Source of the DNA: Smittia aterrima
Lineage: Eukaryota > Arthropoda > Insecta > Diptera > Chironomidae
Length of the DNA stretch: 64,000 bases
NCBI GenBank assembly: GCA_033063855.1
Contig: CP093831.1
Span: 23,188,001 to 23,252,000 of the forward strand
Direction of reading: 5' to 3'
Positions 46,890 through 59,062 of this stretch are shown piece by piece. The notes under the pieces were generated by a model. That model made no database searches, was not told the origin of the DNA, and saw only the letters and a list, made by a program, of their open reading frames with translations. Positions within the stretch are counted from its first letter, which is position 1, and each line of letters opens with the position of its first letter. A program made the translations under genes and the position numbers.

Positions 46890-49370
46890 ATGCTGAAGCA
46901 TTTTAAAATTTATTGCCGCGAGTCATCGATCCACGGTTTGCCTTATCTCGTTAACGATGACATTCACTGGACGGAAAAGGTTTTCTGGTTTTTAGCTTTG
47001 ATCACGTCCTGCGTTTGCTGTGGAACAATGATCGCACAAATTGCAGTGAAAGTTAAGGAAGATTCAGTCGCAACTTTCACGTCAGACGAAGCAATTTCAA
47101 CAACAAAAGTAAATTAAAAGTATTTATTAGATTTTGCTTATTTTTTATTTCATATTTTAAGATTCCATTCATCGCTTCAACGTATTGTCCTGATTTGCTG
47201 ACTCACATTGAATTTTTCGACTACAATCGAACAAAAACTGCTCTGATCGAGAATGAAATTACAATCGCAAATGTCACGCAAGACGAGTAGGCTGAATTCC
47301 AATCAACAGCGAAATATCTAAAACATTTTCACTTTTAGACTGAAGTACATGCAAGCAATCGCTTTGGTTCTTAACGACGATTTCCTTCTCCAATTTAACA
47401 TTTCAATCGAAACTGAAGACATTTTAACTTTCATTGATAACTTAACTTTTCCTTTAGAAAAAATAAGGCAAATGGAAGTTCACTTTGATAATTTCTATGG
47501 AGTTCAATTTGCCAAGATCATTGGACCTTATGGATTTTGTTACACTTTCAACATCATCGAACCAAACGAACTCTTCAACTTGGAAATGTAATTTGAATGA
47601 TGAAACTTTCTCATTTTAAAAGTTTTTCATTTCAGACTTCCACCAAATTTCAATTTCTCGCGTCCAATTCAAATTTTTTCAGTGATAAAAAAATACATGA
47701 GACTACCACATTCCTTCAAATATAGTGGAATTAAATATCCGGCTTCAATATCACATTATCGATCCGGCTTCTTCTTCATCAACAATCTCGTTGATTTTAG
47801 ACTATACGCAGACCTCGATGAGAACCATCACGAGAGTCAGATTGACTATGGAGTGCATTACATCTTTCACAGTCCTTACGATGTGTTCTCCAAGTCCTCG
47901 GTTCAATTCCGAAGCAAAGTCTCATTCTCTCAACAATATTTCGTTGAACCGAAATTGAGAATTATTGACAAATCCCTGGAAGATGCAGAACCGTCAAAAC
48001 GCGGCTGCTATCTCAAACATGAGAAGCAATTAAAGTTCTTTAAGACTTCGACTGAGAACAATTGCAAAGCTGAATGTTTGGCTAACAAAACTTTGGAAGT
48101 TTGCGATTGCGTTCAATTTTTCATGGTCCGAGAAAGAAAAACAAGGATTTGTGGAGTCGTGGACATGAAATGTTTCATAGAGATCGAGGAACTTGAGCAG
48201 ATGAAAGATTCTTGCAAATGTCTCGCTTATTGCGATGAGTTAAGCTACAAAGTTGAACAAAGGCAAATGGAATTCGTGAGGTATCAAAAATGTTTTTATT
48301 TATTTCTTCATCAAGGCTGAGTTTCGTCTTTTAGATATAAAGAGGATGGCGCTTTTGCTTACAACCTTAGATACGTGCACCTTAGTCGCATTCAGGTTTT
48401 ATTCAAATCCGCAGAGTTTTATCCTTTGGTGTTTCAACGAAGCTTTACCCTTCTTGATCTCGTTTCTTACACTGGAGGAACGCTCGGACTTTTTCTCGGA
48501 TTTTCAGTGATCTCATTCGTGGAAATTGTTTACTACTTTACCATTCGAATTATTTTCGATATCCGGCGAAGAAGAAAAGTTGCAGAGCAGAACAACCAAA
48601 CTGAAAACGAGGAACCGAACAAATGGAGTTACATAAAATACTTTCTGCGAGAATCTTCGATTCATGGATTTAACCAAATTGTTCTGAGTCGACGAAACTT
48701 CTTTGAAAGGTCAGAAGTCAGAATGAAAATTTAGATTGTTATCTGAGTTTAACTATTTTTAGATTGCTTTGGGTGGTTTTGGTGGCGACTTCGCTAACTT
48801 ATTCAGGATTTGCTGCCCAAAATATTTACTCAAAGTATTCAAAAGCTAAAATTTTGTTTTCGCTAGACGACAACCCAGAACTTCAGAACAAAGTGAGTTA
48901 AATGTTAAAAAGCGAATTCTTAAAATTTTAAATATTTTTCAGATTCCATTTCCTGCAATTACCTTCAACAGCGAAACTATTTACAATTGGACTTACAAAA
49001 TGAGAATACTAAGAGCCGACCAGTTTAATTATCCTCCAGATATCGTTTTGTATTTTCTGGAAAAACAAGGAATTTACGAAGAGTGAGAAATATTTTTGCT
49101 AATCTTTCTTCAAGCACTAACGAGATCATGTCTCAAGTCTTTTGATTAAAGGTTATTTAGCCAGGGAATCATATTTGCTGAAAATTGCATATAATAAAAT
49201 TCCATGGGCCAAGGGAATCGAAAACTTTGTAGAAAAGATAAAAATCCCAAGTGGCAGTAGCAGTTCGTACCGAACTTACTGTAGGGTTTTTCATCCGTTG
49301 GACTGGTTACAGGGGACAATTTACTTAAAGGGAACGAAGTTCCACTGTGAGCTCACCAGAGGTGGATCCA

Positions 49371-49489
49371 GCTTTATCTCGACCAGTTGAACATTTTTTG
49401 TGAACATCTCACTAGATCCAATGTGTGGAGCTAGAATTTTCTGGGATTTATTGCTTTATCTCGACCAGTTGAACATTTTTTGTGAACAT
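49371..49489. repeat. 37-nt direct repeat inside the unit 4 insertion
   Basis: The same 37 nt, starting GCTTTATCTCGACCAG, occurs at 49,371-49,407 and 49,453-49,489, 82 nt apart. Confidence 0.85.
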
Positions 49490-49631
49490 TTCAATGCTCT
49501 AACTAAAGGTTATTTAGCCATCTGGGAATCATATTTGCTGAAAATTGAATATAATGACCTGATGAGCTAGCCATGGGCCAAGTGAAGAAATCAATTCGCT
49601 AGCTCATCGCGTTCGCGAGTTATCTCAATAA

Positions 49632-49680
49632 CGGAAGTCGGAAGACGGTAGACGGTAGACGGAAGACGGAAGACGGACCA
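49632..49680. repeat. 7-nt tandem repeat (CGGAAGA / CGGTAGA)
   Basis: Seven head-to-tail copies of CGG(A/T)AGA with small changes, within the unit 4 insertion and markedly more GC-rich than its surroundings. Confidence 0.85.
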
Positions 49681-51050
49681 CGGACAAAGCGGCCACAATA
49701 GGGTGTTCCATCCTCCGGATGAAAAACCCTAAAAAACCTAACAGAGACTGAGTGGTTTGAGGGACAAATCGCTGAATGGAACTCCAGAGACAAAGTTGAG
49801 TTCATTCAGATTCCGACGAAGCAAGGATTTGGTTTCGCATTCAACATGCTCGCACCATCGAAGCTTTTCACGGAAAGAATATCAAAAGATTTCATGAACA
49901 ACAGGAAGATGACACTTCGCTCAAACAATGATCACGCGATCAACATCTCCAGCGATAAATATCCGTTAAGAGCTTCAAGCACAGAAGGAAATGGATTAAA
50001 GATAATCTTGCGGAGAAACACAAGAATTAAAGCCGGAGACGCTGGAAAATATCTAACTTTCATTCTTCACTCGCCTTTTGACCTGGCCAGCAGCTACGAA
50101 GAAGACGTTGAGACTTGTGAGTTTCATTATGGCTACGATTTGGATATTTTGATTACGCCAGAAGTAATTTACACTGATCCTGATCTCAAAAGTTATGATC
50201 CAATGCAAAGAAACTGTTACTTTCCTGGCGAAAAGAAACTCAAATTCTTCAAAATTTACACGAGAAGGAATTGCGAGTTTGAATGTTTGTCAAGTTTTTT
50301 TGCTCAGCATTTTCTTATCAAATGTTCACCATTTTATGCCGTTCGAGGAGACTCAGATTTGGTTTGCGACATGAGAACAGGAAGAAACATTACTTTCTTC
50401 AAAAACCGAATTTTAGTAAACTGGGATAATCGTCTCTCTCGCTGCAAATGCCTTGACGAGTGCGATTCAGTTAAATACAAATTTGACATTATTTCTAATA
50501 ATCTTGCTGATTTCGATTTGTGGACTGGTTTGAGCAATCATAACAGAACAATGACATTAAACTTCAGAATGAAAGATGAGAACATCGTTCCTCTTCGTCG
50601 ATATCAACCTTTCACATTCAACGAGTTCATTGCTCAATCTGGAGGACTCATGGGACTTTTCGCTGCTGTGTCAGCTTTATCGATCATCGAAATCTTTTAT
50701 TTCTTTCCTTTGAGATTGATCACGAACCTGTGCAAAAGATTTCATTAAAAATTATTTGAGAAGTAAATTTACAATTTTTATTTCTGGACTACATCAAATC
50801 ATGAACTTGAAAAGTTTATTTAAAACCGTAAATTTGTCTCAAATAAATTTTCGAATGAAAAGAATTCTTTAGTTTTCTACAAATGAATTTTAATTGAGCG
50901 AGTCTAACTCGCGAAAAAAAATCTTTTTCAGTTCCAACGACTTTTTCAAAACTTTCAACTTCTCTTCCCCTCGATTTTGTTTACAAACTGATCGCGCTCA
51001 AATAAAAATTTATTATTTTCCGAGTCTAAAGTGAACGTAAAGTTGTCACA

Positions 51051-52745
51051 ATGAGCCAACAGAAAGAAGTTGAGTTGAACGATCTGCCAGAGGAGGTCTT
51101 GGTGACTGTGTTCAAACAAATGGACTTCAAAACTTTGTTACAATCATCTCTCGTCTGCAAGAAGTAAGATTCTAAATTTTTTGTTTGTTTCTTGATTTTA
51201 AGCTAATTTACTTGTTACAGATGGAACGAAATGATTGGACAGAGCTCTGCAATCATGAAGAACATTAAGCTTGTTGTCAATTTCAATCGCAAAGATTTCC
51301 AATTGTCACCTGAGGACTTTACGCGAAATTATCAAATTATCAAAATTATCGGCTTGGACAAAGATTGGAGAAACCTTCCTACATTGATGAATCGTTATAG
51401 TTCACTTCGTGTGCTTGAGATCGTAGATTGCAAAACGGACGAAATGAAAAAGCTGAACAGTTTATTGGCGCGCATAACGAAACTGGAAAAGTTGAGCATC
51501 TTCATGATGAGGACCTGTCTTCACTTCAGCTGGTTTCCTCTGAAGTTACATGTCGATGTCAGTCATCATAGTTGCCTCAAATCATTGAGTTTGAATTATG
51601 GTCTGATAGTAAGTCCAATTCGAAAACTTTCCAGAGCTGCTTATGCGACATTTTGTTTTAATTTCCAGACTTTAAAGTTTCCTGAAGCAGCACAGCTAAC
51701 AAGCTTGAGAATCAGTGAACTGGATGATGACAACTCTTCTGCATTGGTCAATTTTCTCGTTGGCCAGAAAAGTCTTGAGGTGCTTGCAATCCGTATCATT
51801 AATCCTCATCGCTGGGAAACTAAAAGAGCACGCATAGATAACAACTTTGAGAAACTGCTCACAGCTCAATTTTCTCTGAAGAAGTTTTTTCTTAACTGGG
51901 ATTACAATTTGTTCGGCTCAGAGAAAAACTTTTTGCTCTTCATGAACAAGTTTGCTAACACTTTGGAGGAGTTACATATTCTGCAGACATATCCGGAATC
52001 AGTTTACAAGATGATCTTCGAAAAGTTTCGCAAGCTCAATACATTGAGAGTTCGCATACAACTCGCACCAAATGGAAATGAGTTTTACCAGAATCTTCGT
52101 GAAAACATTTCCATTCGAGAGTTGATCATTGATGGCAGCGGATCTGACATTTTAATTCAAGGATTCATTGGTAAACTTCCAAACATTCAAACTCTGGTTC
52201 TGGAACGGACAAGTCTTTCGAAAGATCTCGTAGCGTTTATCTCAAACAATCTCAAAATGCTGAAGAATCTTCAAGTCGCAAATATCTGCAAAAACGCTTT
52301 TGAAGGAATCTACATCCCAAGCTTGACAACGATCACAATTAGCATTAAGTCGTACTTGTACATCGAACCACAAACCTGGAAGCAGATTGTAGCAGCATTG
52401 CCAAACATTAAAATATTCAACATGCAATCTGCCGAATTATTAAATCACAAGAACATCGGAATTATCACTGAAGGTTGGCCCCATCTGAAGCACGTCATGG
52501 TTGGAAAAAGATTTAAATTTTTCACAGCAATTTTCGACCTTTTCTTGCGTAACTGCAAAGAGCTGAAGACTCTGAAAATCCACGAGGATGTATCCAAACC
52601 AAATACCGAGAAGGCATCTACGAGTTATTCAAAAAAAGAAGCATTTTTGCGAGATTTTGAACGAGCTGGAGTTCAACTCACTTTTTATGCTGGTGAGGTT
52701 TTTGAGTTCACTGATTCTGATGACAGACCATTCAAGTTTGAGTAA
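51051..52745 (+). CDS. F-box/LRR protein, unit 4
   Basis: Exons 51,051-51,163, 51,221-51,608 and 51,669-52,745 give 525 residues with F-box and leucine-rich repeats as in its paralogues. It starts 303 nt after the unit 4 channel stop. The second intron is exactly 60 nt and has no in-frame stop, so its retention would add 20 residues without breaking the protein; in the other copies the equivalent intron breaks the frame or ends it. The frame is otherwise clean, so this gene remains usable although its partner channel is interrupted. Confidence 0.85.
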
Positions 52746-53245
52746 TTAAAAAATAAAAACATCGAACTTGCCTTTCCACCACAAAATTCGTAATCCTGCC
52801 AAAGATCTCTTGCAATTTATTTGAAGCTTTGTTTAATTTTCTTTCATTACATTTCAACATTCTTTAAATTTTATTTGATAATTTCTGTACAAAAACATCG
52901 AAATAAAAGCCTTCTGCAACTTACTCATTTGATTTCTTATTAAATATTTAAAAACTGAATGATCAAGTGGAAATTCCCATCGAACATTCAAGAAAATTGT
53001 TTCAATTTTTTCTTTCAATCTTCTTTGATCGCCCTTTGTCTTCCCAAGACGCGATGATGAATCGAAGTTAATTTCATGTTAGCATGAACTTGATCTGAAA
53101 CATAAATCGCCGATAGAAAAAATGTCGCGGCTTCGTAACACGCAACGCACAAAACATTTAAAAGAATTGTAAATTCATCGAATCAAACAAAGCACGCAAG
53201 CAGCTTTCATTGAGAGCTTTCGCAGTTGAGTTTTCTCCCTTTACA
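52746..53245 (+). promoter_or_regulatory. Unit 5 channel-gene 5' flank with conserved dyad
   Basis: The shared spacer with TTCATGTTAGCATGAA at 53,073-53,088. The first half is the F-box 3' UTR. Confidence 0.5.
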
Positions 53246-56200
53246 ATGCTGAAGCATTTTAAAATTTATTGCCGCGAGTCATCGATCCACGGATTGCCTT
53301 ATCTCGTTAACGATGACATTCACTGGACGGAAAAGGTTTTCTGGTTTTTAGCTTTGATCACCTCCGGCGTTTGCTGTGGAGCAATGATCGCACAAATTGC
53401 AGTGAAAGTTAAGGAAGATTCAGTCGCAACTTTCACGTCAGACGAAGCAATTTCAACAACAAAAGTAAATCAAAAGTTTGGTTTGGATTTTGCTTATTTT
53501 TTATTTCATATTTTAAGATTCCATTCATCGCTTCAACGTATTGTCCTGATTTGCTGACTCACAATGAATTTTTCGACTACAATCGAACAAAAACTGCTCT
53601 GATCGAAAATGAAATCACAATCGCAAATGTCACGCAAGACGAGTAAACTGAATTCCAATCAACAACGAAATATCTAAAACATTTTCACTTTTAGACTGAA
53701 GTACATGCAAGCAATCGCTTTGGTTCTTAACGACGATTTCCTTCTTCAATTCAACATTTCGATTGAAACTGAAGACATTTTGACTTTCATTGATAACTTA
53801 ACTTATCCTTTAGAACAGATAAGGCAAATGGAAGTTCACTTTGATAATTTCTACGGAGTTCAATTTGCCAAGATCATTGGACCTTCCGGATTTTGTTACA
53901 CTTTCAATATCATCGAACCAAACGAACTCTTCAACTTGGAAATGTAATTTGAATGATGAAACTTTCTCATTTTAAAAGTTTTTCATTTCAGACTTCCATC
54001 AAATTTCAATTTTTCGCGTCCAATTCAAATTTTTTCAGTGATAAAAAAATACATGAGACGACCACATTCCTTCAAATATAGTGGAATTAAATATCCGGCT
54101 TCAATATCACATTATCGATCCGGCTTCTTCTTCATCAACAATCTCGTTGACTTTAGACTATACGCAGACCTCGATGAGAACCATCACGAGAGTCAGATTG
54201 AGTATGGCGTGCATTACATCTTTCACAGTCCTTACGATGTGTTCTCCAAGTCCTCGGTTCAATTCCGAAGCAAAGTCTCATTCTCTCAACAATATTTTGT
54301 TGAACCGAAATTGAGAATTATTGACAAATCCCTGGAAGATGCAGAACCGTCAAAACGCGGCTGCTATCTCAAACATGAGAAGCAATTAAAGTTCTTTAAG
54401 ACATCGACTGAGAACAATTGCAAAGCTGAATGTTTGGCTAACAAAACTTTGGAAGTTTGCGATTGCGTACAGTTCTTCATGGTCCGAGAAAGAAAAACAA
54501 GAATTTGTGGAGTCGTGGACATGAAATGTTTCAAAGAGATCGAGGAACTTGAGCAGATGAAAGATTCTTGCAAATGTTTAGCTTATTGCGATGAGTTAAG
54601 CTACAAAGTTGAACAAAGGCAAATGGAATTCGTGAGGTATCAAAAATGTTTTTATTTATTTTTTGCATCAAGGCTAAGTTTCGTCTTTTAGATATAAAGA
54701 GGATGGCGCTTTTGCTTACAACCTTAGATACGTGCATCTAAGTCACATTCAGGTTTTATTCAAATCCGCAGAGTTTTATCCTTTGGTGTTCCAACGGAGC
54801 TTCACTCTTCTTGATCTCGTCTCGTACACTGGAGGAACGCTCGGACTTTTCCTCGGATTTTCTGTGATCTCATTCATGGAAATTGTTTATTACTTTACGG
54901 TTCGTGTTGTCTTTGATATCCGGCAAAGAAGAAAAGTTGCAGAGCAGAACAACCAAACTGAAAACGAGGAACCGAACAAGTGGAGTTACATAAAAAACTT
55001 TCTGCGAGAATCTTCGATTCATGGATTTAACCAAATTGTTCTGAATCGACGAAACTTCTTTGAAAGGTCAGAACTCAGAATGAAAATTTAGATTTATCAT
55101 TTACTTGATATGCTTTCAGATTGCTTTGGCTGGTTTTGGTTGCGACTTCGCTAACTTATTCAGGATTTGCTGCCCAAAATATTTACTCGAAGTATTCACA
55201 AGCTAAAATTTTGTTTTCGCTAGATGACAACCCAGAACTTCAGAACAAAGTAAATTGAATGTTGAAAAGCCAATTCTTCAAATTTTAAATGTTTTACAGA
55301 TTCCGTTTCCTGCAATTACCTTCAACTGCGAAACTATCTACAATTGGACTTACAAAATGAGAATATTAAGAGCCGACCAGTTTAATTATCCTGCAGATAT
55401 CGTTTTGTATATTCTGGAGAGACAAGGAATTTATGAAGAGTAAGAAATATTTTTGCTAACCTTTCTTCAAGCACTAACGAGATCATGTCTTAAGTCTTTT
55501 GATTAAAGGTTATTTAGCCAGGGAATCATATTTGCTGCAAATTGCATATAATAAAATTCCATGGGCCAAGGGAATCGAAAACTTTGTAGAAAAGATAAAA
55601 AAACTTAACAGAAACTGATTGGTTTGAGGGACAAATCGCTGAATGGAACTCCAGGGATCAAGTTGAGTTCATTCAGATGCCGACACAGCAAGGATTTGGT
55701 TTCGCATTCAACATGCTCCCACCATCGAAGCTTTTCACGGAAAGAATATCAAAAGATTTCATGAACAACAGGAAGATGACACTTCGCTCAAACAATGATC
55801 ACGCGATCAACATCTCCAGCGATAAATATCCGTTAAGAGCTTCAAGCACAGAAGGAAATGGACTAAAGATAATCTTGCGGAGAAACACAAGAATTAAAGC
55901 CGGAGACGCTGGAAAATATTTAACTTTCATTCTTCACTCGCCTTTTGACCTGGCCAGCAGCTACGAAGAAGACGTTGAGACTTGTGAGTTTTCTTATGGC
56001 TACGATTTGGATATTTTGATTACGCCTGAAGTAATTTACACTGATCCTGATCTCAAAAGTTATGATCCAGTGCAAAGAAATTGTTATTTTCCTGGCGAAA
56101 AAAAACTCAAATTCTTCAAAATTTACACGAGAAGGAATTGCGAGTTTGAATGTTTGTCAAGTTTTTTTGCTCAGCATTTTCTTATCAAATGTTCACCATT

Positions 56201-56615
56201 TTATGCCGTTCGAGGAGACTCAGATTTGGTTTGCGACATGAGAACAGGAAGAAACATTACTTTCTTCAAAAACCGAATTTTAGTAAACTGGGATAATCGT
56301 CTGTCTCGCTGCAAATGCCTTGACGAATGCGATTCAGTTAAATACAAATTTGACATTATTTCTAATAATCTTGCTGATTTCGATTTGTGGACTGGTTTAA
56401 GCAATCATAACAGAACAATGACATTAAACTTCAGAATGAAAGATGAGAACATCGTTCCTCTTCGTCGATATCAACCTTTCACATTCAACGAGTTCATTGC
56501 TCAATCTGGAGGACTCATGGGACTTTTCGCTGCTGTTTCAGCTTTATCGATCATCGAAATCTTTTATTTCTTTCCTTTGAGATTGATCACGAACCTGAGC
56601 AAAAGATTTCATTAA
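53246..56615 (+). pseudogene. Double-domain DEG/ENaC channel, unit 5, single-base frameshift
   Basis: Exons 53,246-53,464; 53,518-53,642; 53,695-53,943; 53,992-54,636; 54,692-55,066; 55,120-55,249; 55,300-55,439 and 55,495-56,615. All exons match the intact 1000-residue units except exon 8, which is 1121 nt instead of 1120. The A-run at 55,597-55,603 has seven A where intact copies have six, and TGA follows at 55,616-55,618. The rest of exon 8 is open to the normal stop. A homopolymer sequencing error or a very recent loss are both possible. Another difference is serine for tyrosine in the IIGPYGFCY motif of domain 1 (IIGPSGFCY). The fusion exon is intact (GLFLGFSVISFMEIVYYF then SSIHGFNQIVLNRR). 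Confidence 0.85.
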
Positions 56616-56885
56616 AAATTATTTGAGAAGTAAATTTACAATTTTTATTTCTGGACTACATCAAATCATGAACTTGAAAATTTATTTAAAACCGTAAATT
56701 TGTCTCAATTAAACTTTTCATTGATAAGAATTCTTAGTCTAACTCGCGAAAAAAAATCTTTTCCAGTTCCAACGACTTTTTCAAAACTTTCAAGTAGTTC
56801 TCTTCCCCTCGATTTTGTTTACAAACTGATCGCGCAAACCTAATTTTTTATTTTCCGAGTCTAAAGTTAACGCAAATCTGTTACA

Positions 56886-58561
56886 ATGAGCCAACAGCAA
56901 AAAGTTGAGTTGAACGATCTGCCAGAGGAGGTCTTGGTGACTGTGTTCAAACAAATGGACTTCAAAACTTTGTTACAATCCTCGCTAGTCTGCAAGAAGT
57001 AAGATTCTAAATTTTTTGTTTGTTTCTTGATTTTAAGCTAATTTACTTGTTACAGATGGAACGAAGTGATTGGACAGAACTCTGCATTTATGATGAAAAT
57101 TAAGCTTGTCGTCGATTTCAATCGCGAAGGTTTCAAATTTTCACCTGAGGACTTTACGCGAAATTATCAAATGATCAAAATTATCGGCTTGGACAAAGAT
57201 TGGAGACACCTTCCTACATTGATGAATCGCTATAGTTCGCTTCGAGTGCTTGAGATCGTAGATTGCAAAACGGACAAAATGAAAAAGCTGAACCGTTTAT
57301 TGGCGCGCATAACGAAACTTGAAAAGTTGAGCATTATCATGGGCTGCGTCTACGGATGTGTTCCTGGACCTCCTCTGAAGTTACATGTCGATGTCAGTCA
57401 TCATAGTTGCCTCAAATCATTGAGTTTGAATAATGGTCTAATAGTAAGTCCAATTCGAAAACTTTCCAGAGCAGCTTATGCGACTTTTTTTGTTTTAATT
57501 TCCAGACTTTAAAGTTTCCTGAAGCAGCACAGCTAACAAGCTTGAGAATCAGTGAACTGGATGATGACAACTCTTCAGCATTGATCGATTTTCTCGTTGG
57601 CCAGAAAAGTCTTGAGGTGCTTGCAATCCATAGAATTAATCCTCATCGCCCGGAAGCTAAAAGAGCACGCATAGATCACAACTTTGAGAAACTGCTCACA
57701 GCTCAATTTTCTCTGAAGAAGTTTTTTCTTAACTGGGATTACAATTTGTTCGGCTCAGAGAAAAACTTTTTGCTCTTCATGAATAAGTTTGCTAACTCTT
57801 TGGAGGAGTTACATATTCTGCAGACATTTCCGGAATCAGTTTACAAGATGATCTTCGAAAAATTTCGCAAGCTTAATACATTGAGAGTTCGCATACAACT
57901 CGCACCAAATGGAAATGAGTTTTACCAGAATCTTCGTGAAAATATTTCCATTCGAGAGTTGATCATTTTTGGCAGCGGATCTGACATATCATTTCATGGA
58001 TTCATTGGTAAACTTCCAAACATTCAAACTCTGGTTCTGGAATGGACAAGTCTCTCGCAAGATTTCGTGACTTCAATCTCAAACAATCTCAAAATGCTGA
58101 AGGATCTCCAAGTCGCACGTATCAGCAAAAACGCTTTTGAAGGAGCTTCCATTCCAAGCTTGACAACGATCACAATTAGGTCATACTTGTACATCGAACC
58201 ACAAACCTGGAAGCAGATTGTTACAGCATTGCCAAACATTGAAATATTCAACATGCAATGTGCCAATACTTTAAATCACATGAACATCGGAATCATCACT
58301 GAAGGTTGGCCCCATCTGAAACACGTCATGGTTGGAAAAAGATTTAAATTTTCGAAAGTTATTTTCGACCTTTTCTTGCGTAATTGCAAAGAGTTGAAGA
58401 CTCTGAAAATCCACGAGGATGTATACAAACCATCAACGAGCGATTTAAAAAAAGAAGCATTTTTGCGAGATTTTCAACGAGCTGGAGTTCAACTCACTTT
58501 TTACGCTGGTGAAGTTTTTGAGTTCATTGATTCTTTTGACAGACCATTCAAGTTCGAGTGA
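56886..58561 (+). CDS. F-box/LRR protein, unit 5
   Basis: Exons 56,886-56,998, 57,056-57,443 and 57,506-58,561 give 518 residues. The F-box (LNDLPEEVLVTVFKQMDFKTLLQSS) is followed by leucine-rich repeats ending in FQRAGVQLTFYAGEVFEF. It is slightly shorter near the C-terminus than the other copies, because a Ser/Thr/Lys-rich loop before LKKEAFLRDF is reduced. It starts 270 nt after the channel stop, the shortest spacing in the array. The frame is intact. It is the closest relative of the scrambled unit 3 F-box gene. Confidence 0.85.
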
Positions 58562-59062
58562 TTGAAAAATACAAACATCGAACTTGTCTCCTCATCTCAA
58601 AATTCGGATCTTACCAAAGATCTCTTTTGCAATTTATTTGAAACTTTGTTTAATTTTCTTTCAATACATCTTAACGTTTCTTAAATTTTATTTGATAATT
58701 TCTGTACAAAAACATCGAAATAAAAGCCTTCTGCAACTTACTCATTTGATTTCTTATTAAATATTTAAAAACTGAATGATCAAGTGGAAATTCTCATCGA
58801 ACATTCAAGAAAATTGTTTCAATTTTTTCCTTTAATCTTCTTTGATCGCCTGTTGTCTTCCCAAGACACGATGATGAATCGAAGTTAATTTCATGTTAGC
58901 ATGAACTTGATCTGAAACATAAATCACCGATAGCAAAAATGTCGCAGCTTCGTGACACGCAACGCACAAAACATTTGAAAGAATTGTAAATTCATCGAAT
59001 CAAACAAAGCACGCAAGCAGCTTTCATTGAGAGCTTTCGCAGTTGAGTTTTATCCTTTCACA
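58562..59062 (+). promoter_or_regulatory. Unit 6 channel-gene 5' flank with conserved dyad
   Basis: The shared spacer with TTCATGTTAGCATGAA at 58,890-58,905. Confidence 0.5.

Larger units (their letters stand above)
49245..49735. mobile_element. Insertion containing a MITE-like inverted-repeat element
   Basis: A perfect 16-nt inverted repeat, TAGGGTTTTTCATCCG at 49,282-49,297 and its complement at 49,716-49,731, bounds about 450 nt. The right end abuts TA|AAAAACC, the exact continuation of the uninterrupted copies (GATAAAAAACC). This fits a TA target-site duplication as in Tc1/mariner-type elements. The left side carries about 40 nt of extra sequence before the repeat. Inside, a second inverted repeat (GATGAGCTAGC at 49,561 and GCTAGCTCATC at 49,598) encloses part of channel exon 8, and 49,504-49,580 repeats the start of exon 8, so the interior is itself woven with channel sequence. 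There is no transposase. Confidence 0.6.
46890..50748 (+). pseudogene. Double-domain DEG/ENaC channel, unit 4, interrupted by an insertion
   Basis: Exons 46,890-47,108; 47,162-47,286; 47,339-47,587; 47,636-48,280; 48,335-48,709; 48,763-48,892 and 48,943-49,082 are intact, with the same fused-domain exon. Exon 8 begins at 49,138 but after ENFVEKIK it is interrupted by 491 extra nt (49,245-49,735), which shift frame and add stops. Reading then resumes cleanly at about 49,742 and continues to the normal C-terminus at 50,748. As given, the product would be a truncated protein of about 700 residues, with domain 1 complete and domain 2 lost after its first part. Donors differ slightly from the other units (GTAGGC after exon 2, GTGAGT after exon 6) but remain GT. 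Confidence 0.85.

Noticed and set aside
49371..49680. CRISPR-like array
   Set aside because: Only two 37-nt copies and a 7-nt tandem repeat, within a transposon-like insertion in a eukaryotic sequence.
50334..50537. 67-codon antisense open frame repeated inside each domain 2 exon
   Set aside because: A shadow of the conserved coding strand; it follows from copy similarity.
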